Assembly: GCA_963658405.1 (NCBI GenBank) | Contig: CAVKQI010000120.1 | Location: forward strand, 1-6,024 | Direction of reading: 5' to 3' | Origin: CAG-791 sp963658405 | Lineage (GTDB): Bacteria > Bacillota > Clostridia > Lachnospirales > Lachnospiraceae | Length of the DNA stretch: 6,024 nucleotides | Shown here: positions 6,007 to 6,024 of the stretch, one piece after another | How positions within the stretch are numbered: position 1 is the first letter of the stretch | Layout: each line of letters begins with the position of its first letter | The notes under the pieces: model-generated | What the model was told of the DNA's origin: nothing | The model's database searches: none | What the model saw: only the letters and a program-made list of their open reading frames with translations | Made by a program: the position numbers and the translations under genes

Positions 6007-6024
6007 CTGCATAAACGCATAAAA

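Noticed and set aside
1..6024. CRISPR array, tRNA or rRNA gene, transposase, attachment site or phage genes
   Set aside because: No spaced direct-repeat array, cloverleaf, rRNA-like stretch or integrase/transposase motif was seen on reading both strands.

Overview
The window looks like a stretch of chromosome from a gut-type Clostridia, most probably Lachnospiraceae. The evidence is moderate GC content, strong GGAGG/AAAGGGG-type ribosome sites, a MepA-like MATE transporter, a YxjG/YxjH-type methionine-synthase-like enzyme and an AraA-fold isomerase of the kind common in that family. The taxonomic call is inference from protein style; nothing in the window names a species.

Layout: bases 1-177 hold no supported gene. 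They contain a GC-rich hairpin followed directly by a 48-bp uninterrupted palindrome. Four genes then run on the plus strand: a small flavodoxin-like protein (178-705), a MATE-family multidrug/metabolite exporter (809-2200), an AraC-family regulator (about 2272-3150) and a zinc-type MetE/YxjH-like methyltransferase (3267-4388). A strong hairpin (4424-4471) follows, with T-rich tracts on both sides, and serves as a shared terminator. Facing it on the minus strand is a 498-residue AraA-like sugar isomerase (4495-5991) that keeps all four presumptive metal ligands. Its promoter lies beyond the right edge.

How the genes may work together: the flavodoxin, exporter and regulator are co-oriented and closely spaced, so they may form one unit of redox chemistry, efflux and control. 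The joint between flavodoxin and exporter is unusual: three inverted repeats sit end to end with single-base gaps, the first covering the flavodoxin stop codon and none followed by a T tract. The exporter and regulator genes are linked by either a 1-base overlap or a 71-base gap, depending on the regulator's start. The methyltransferase has its own leader and could be a target of the AraC protein, but no operator is proven. The isomerase is a separate convergent unit.

Nothing here is a clear new defence, mobile or CRISPR system. The most notable signals are the long palindrome, the triple hairpin array, and two conserved enzymes whose true substrates cannot be read from family membership.
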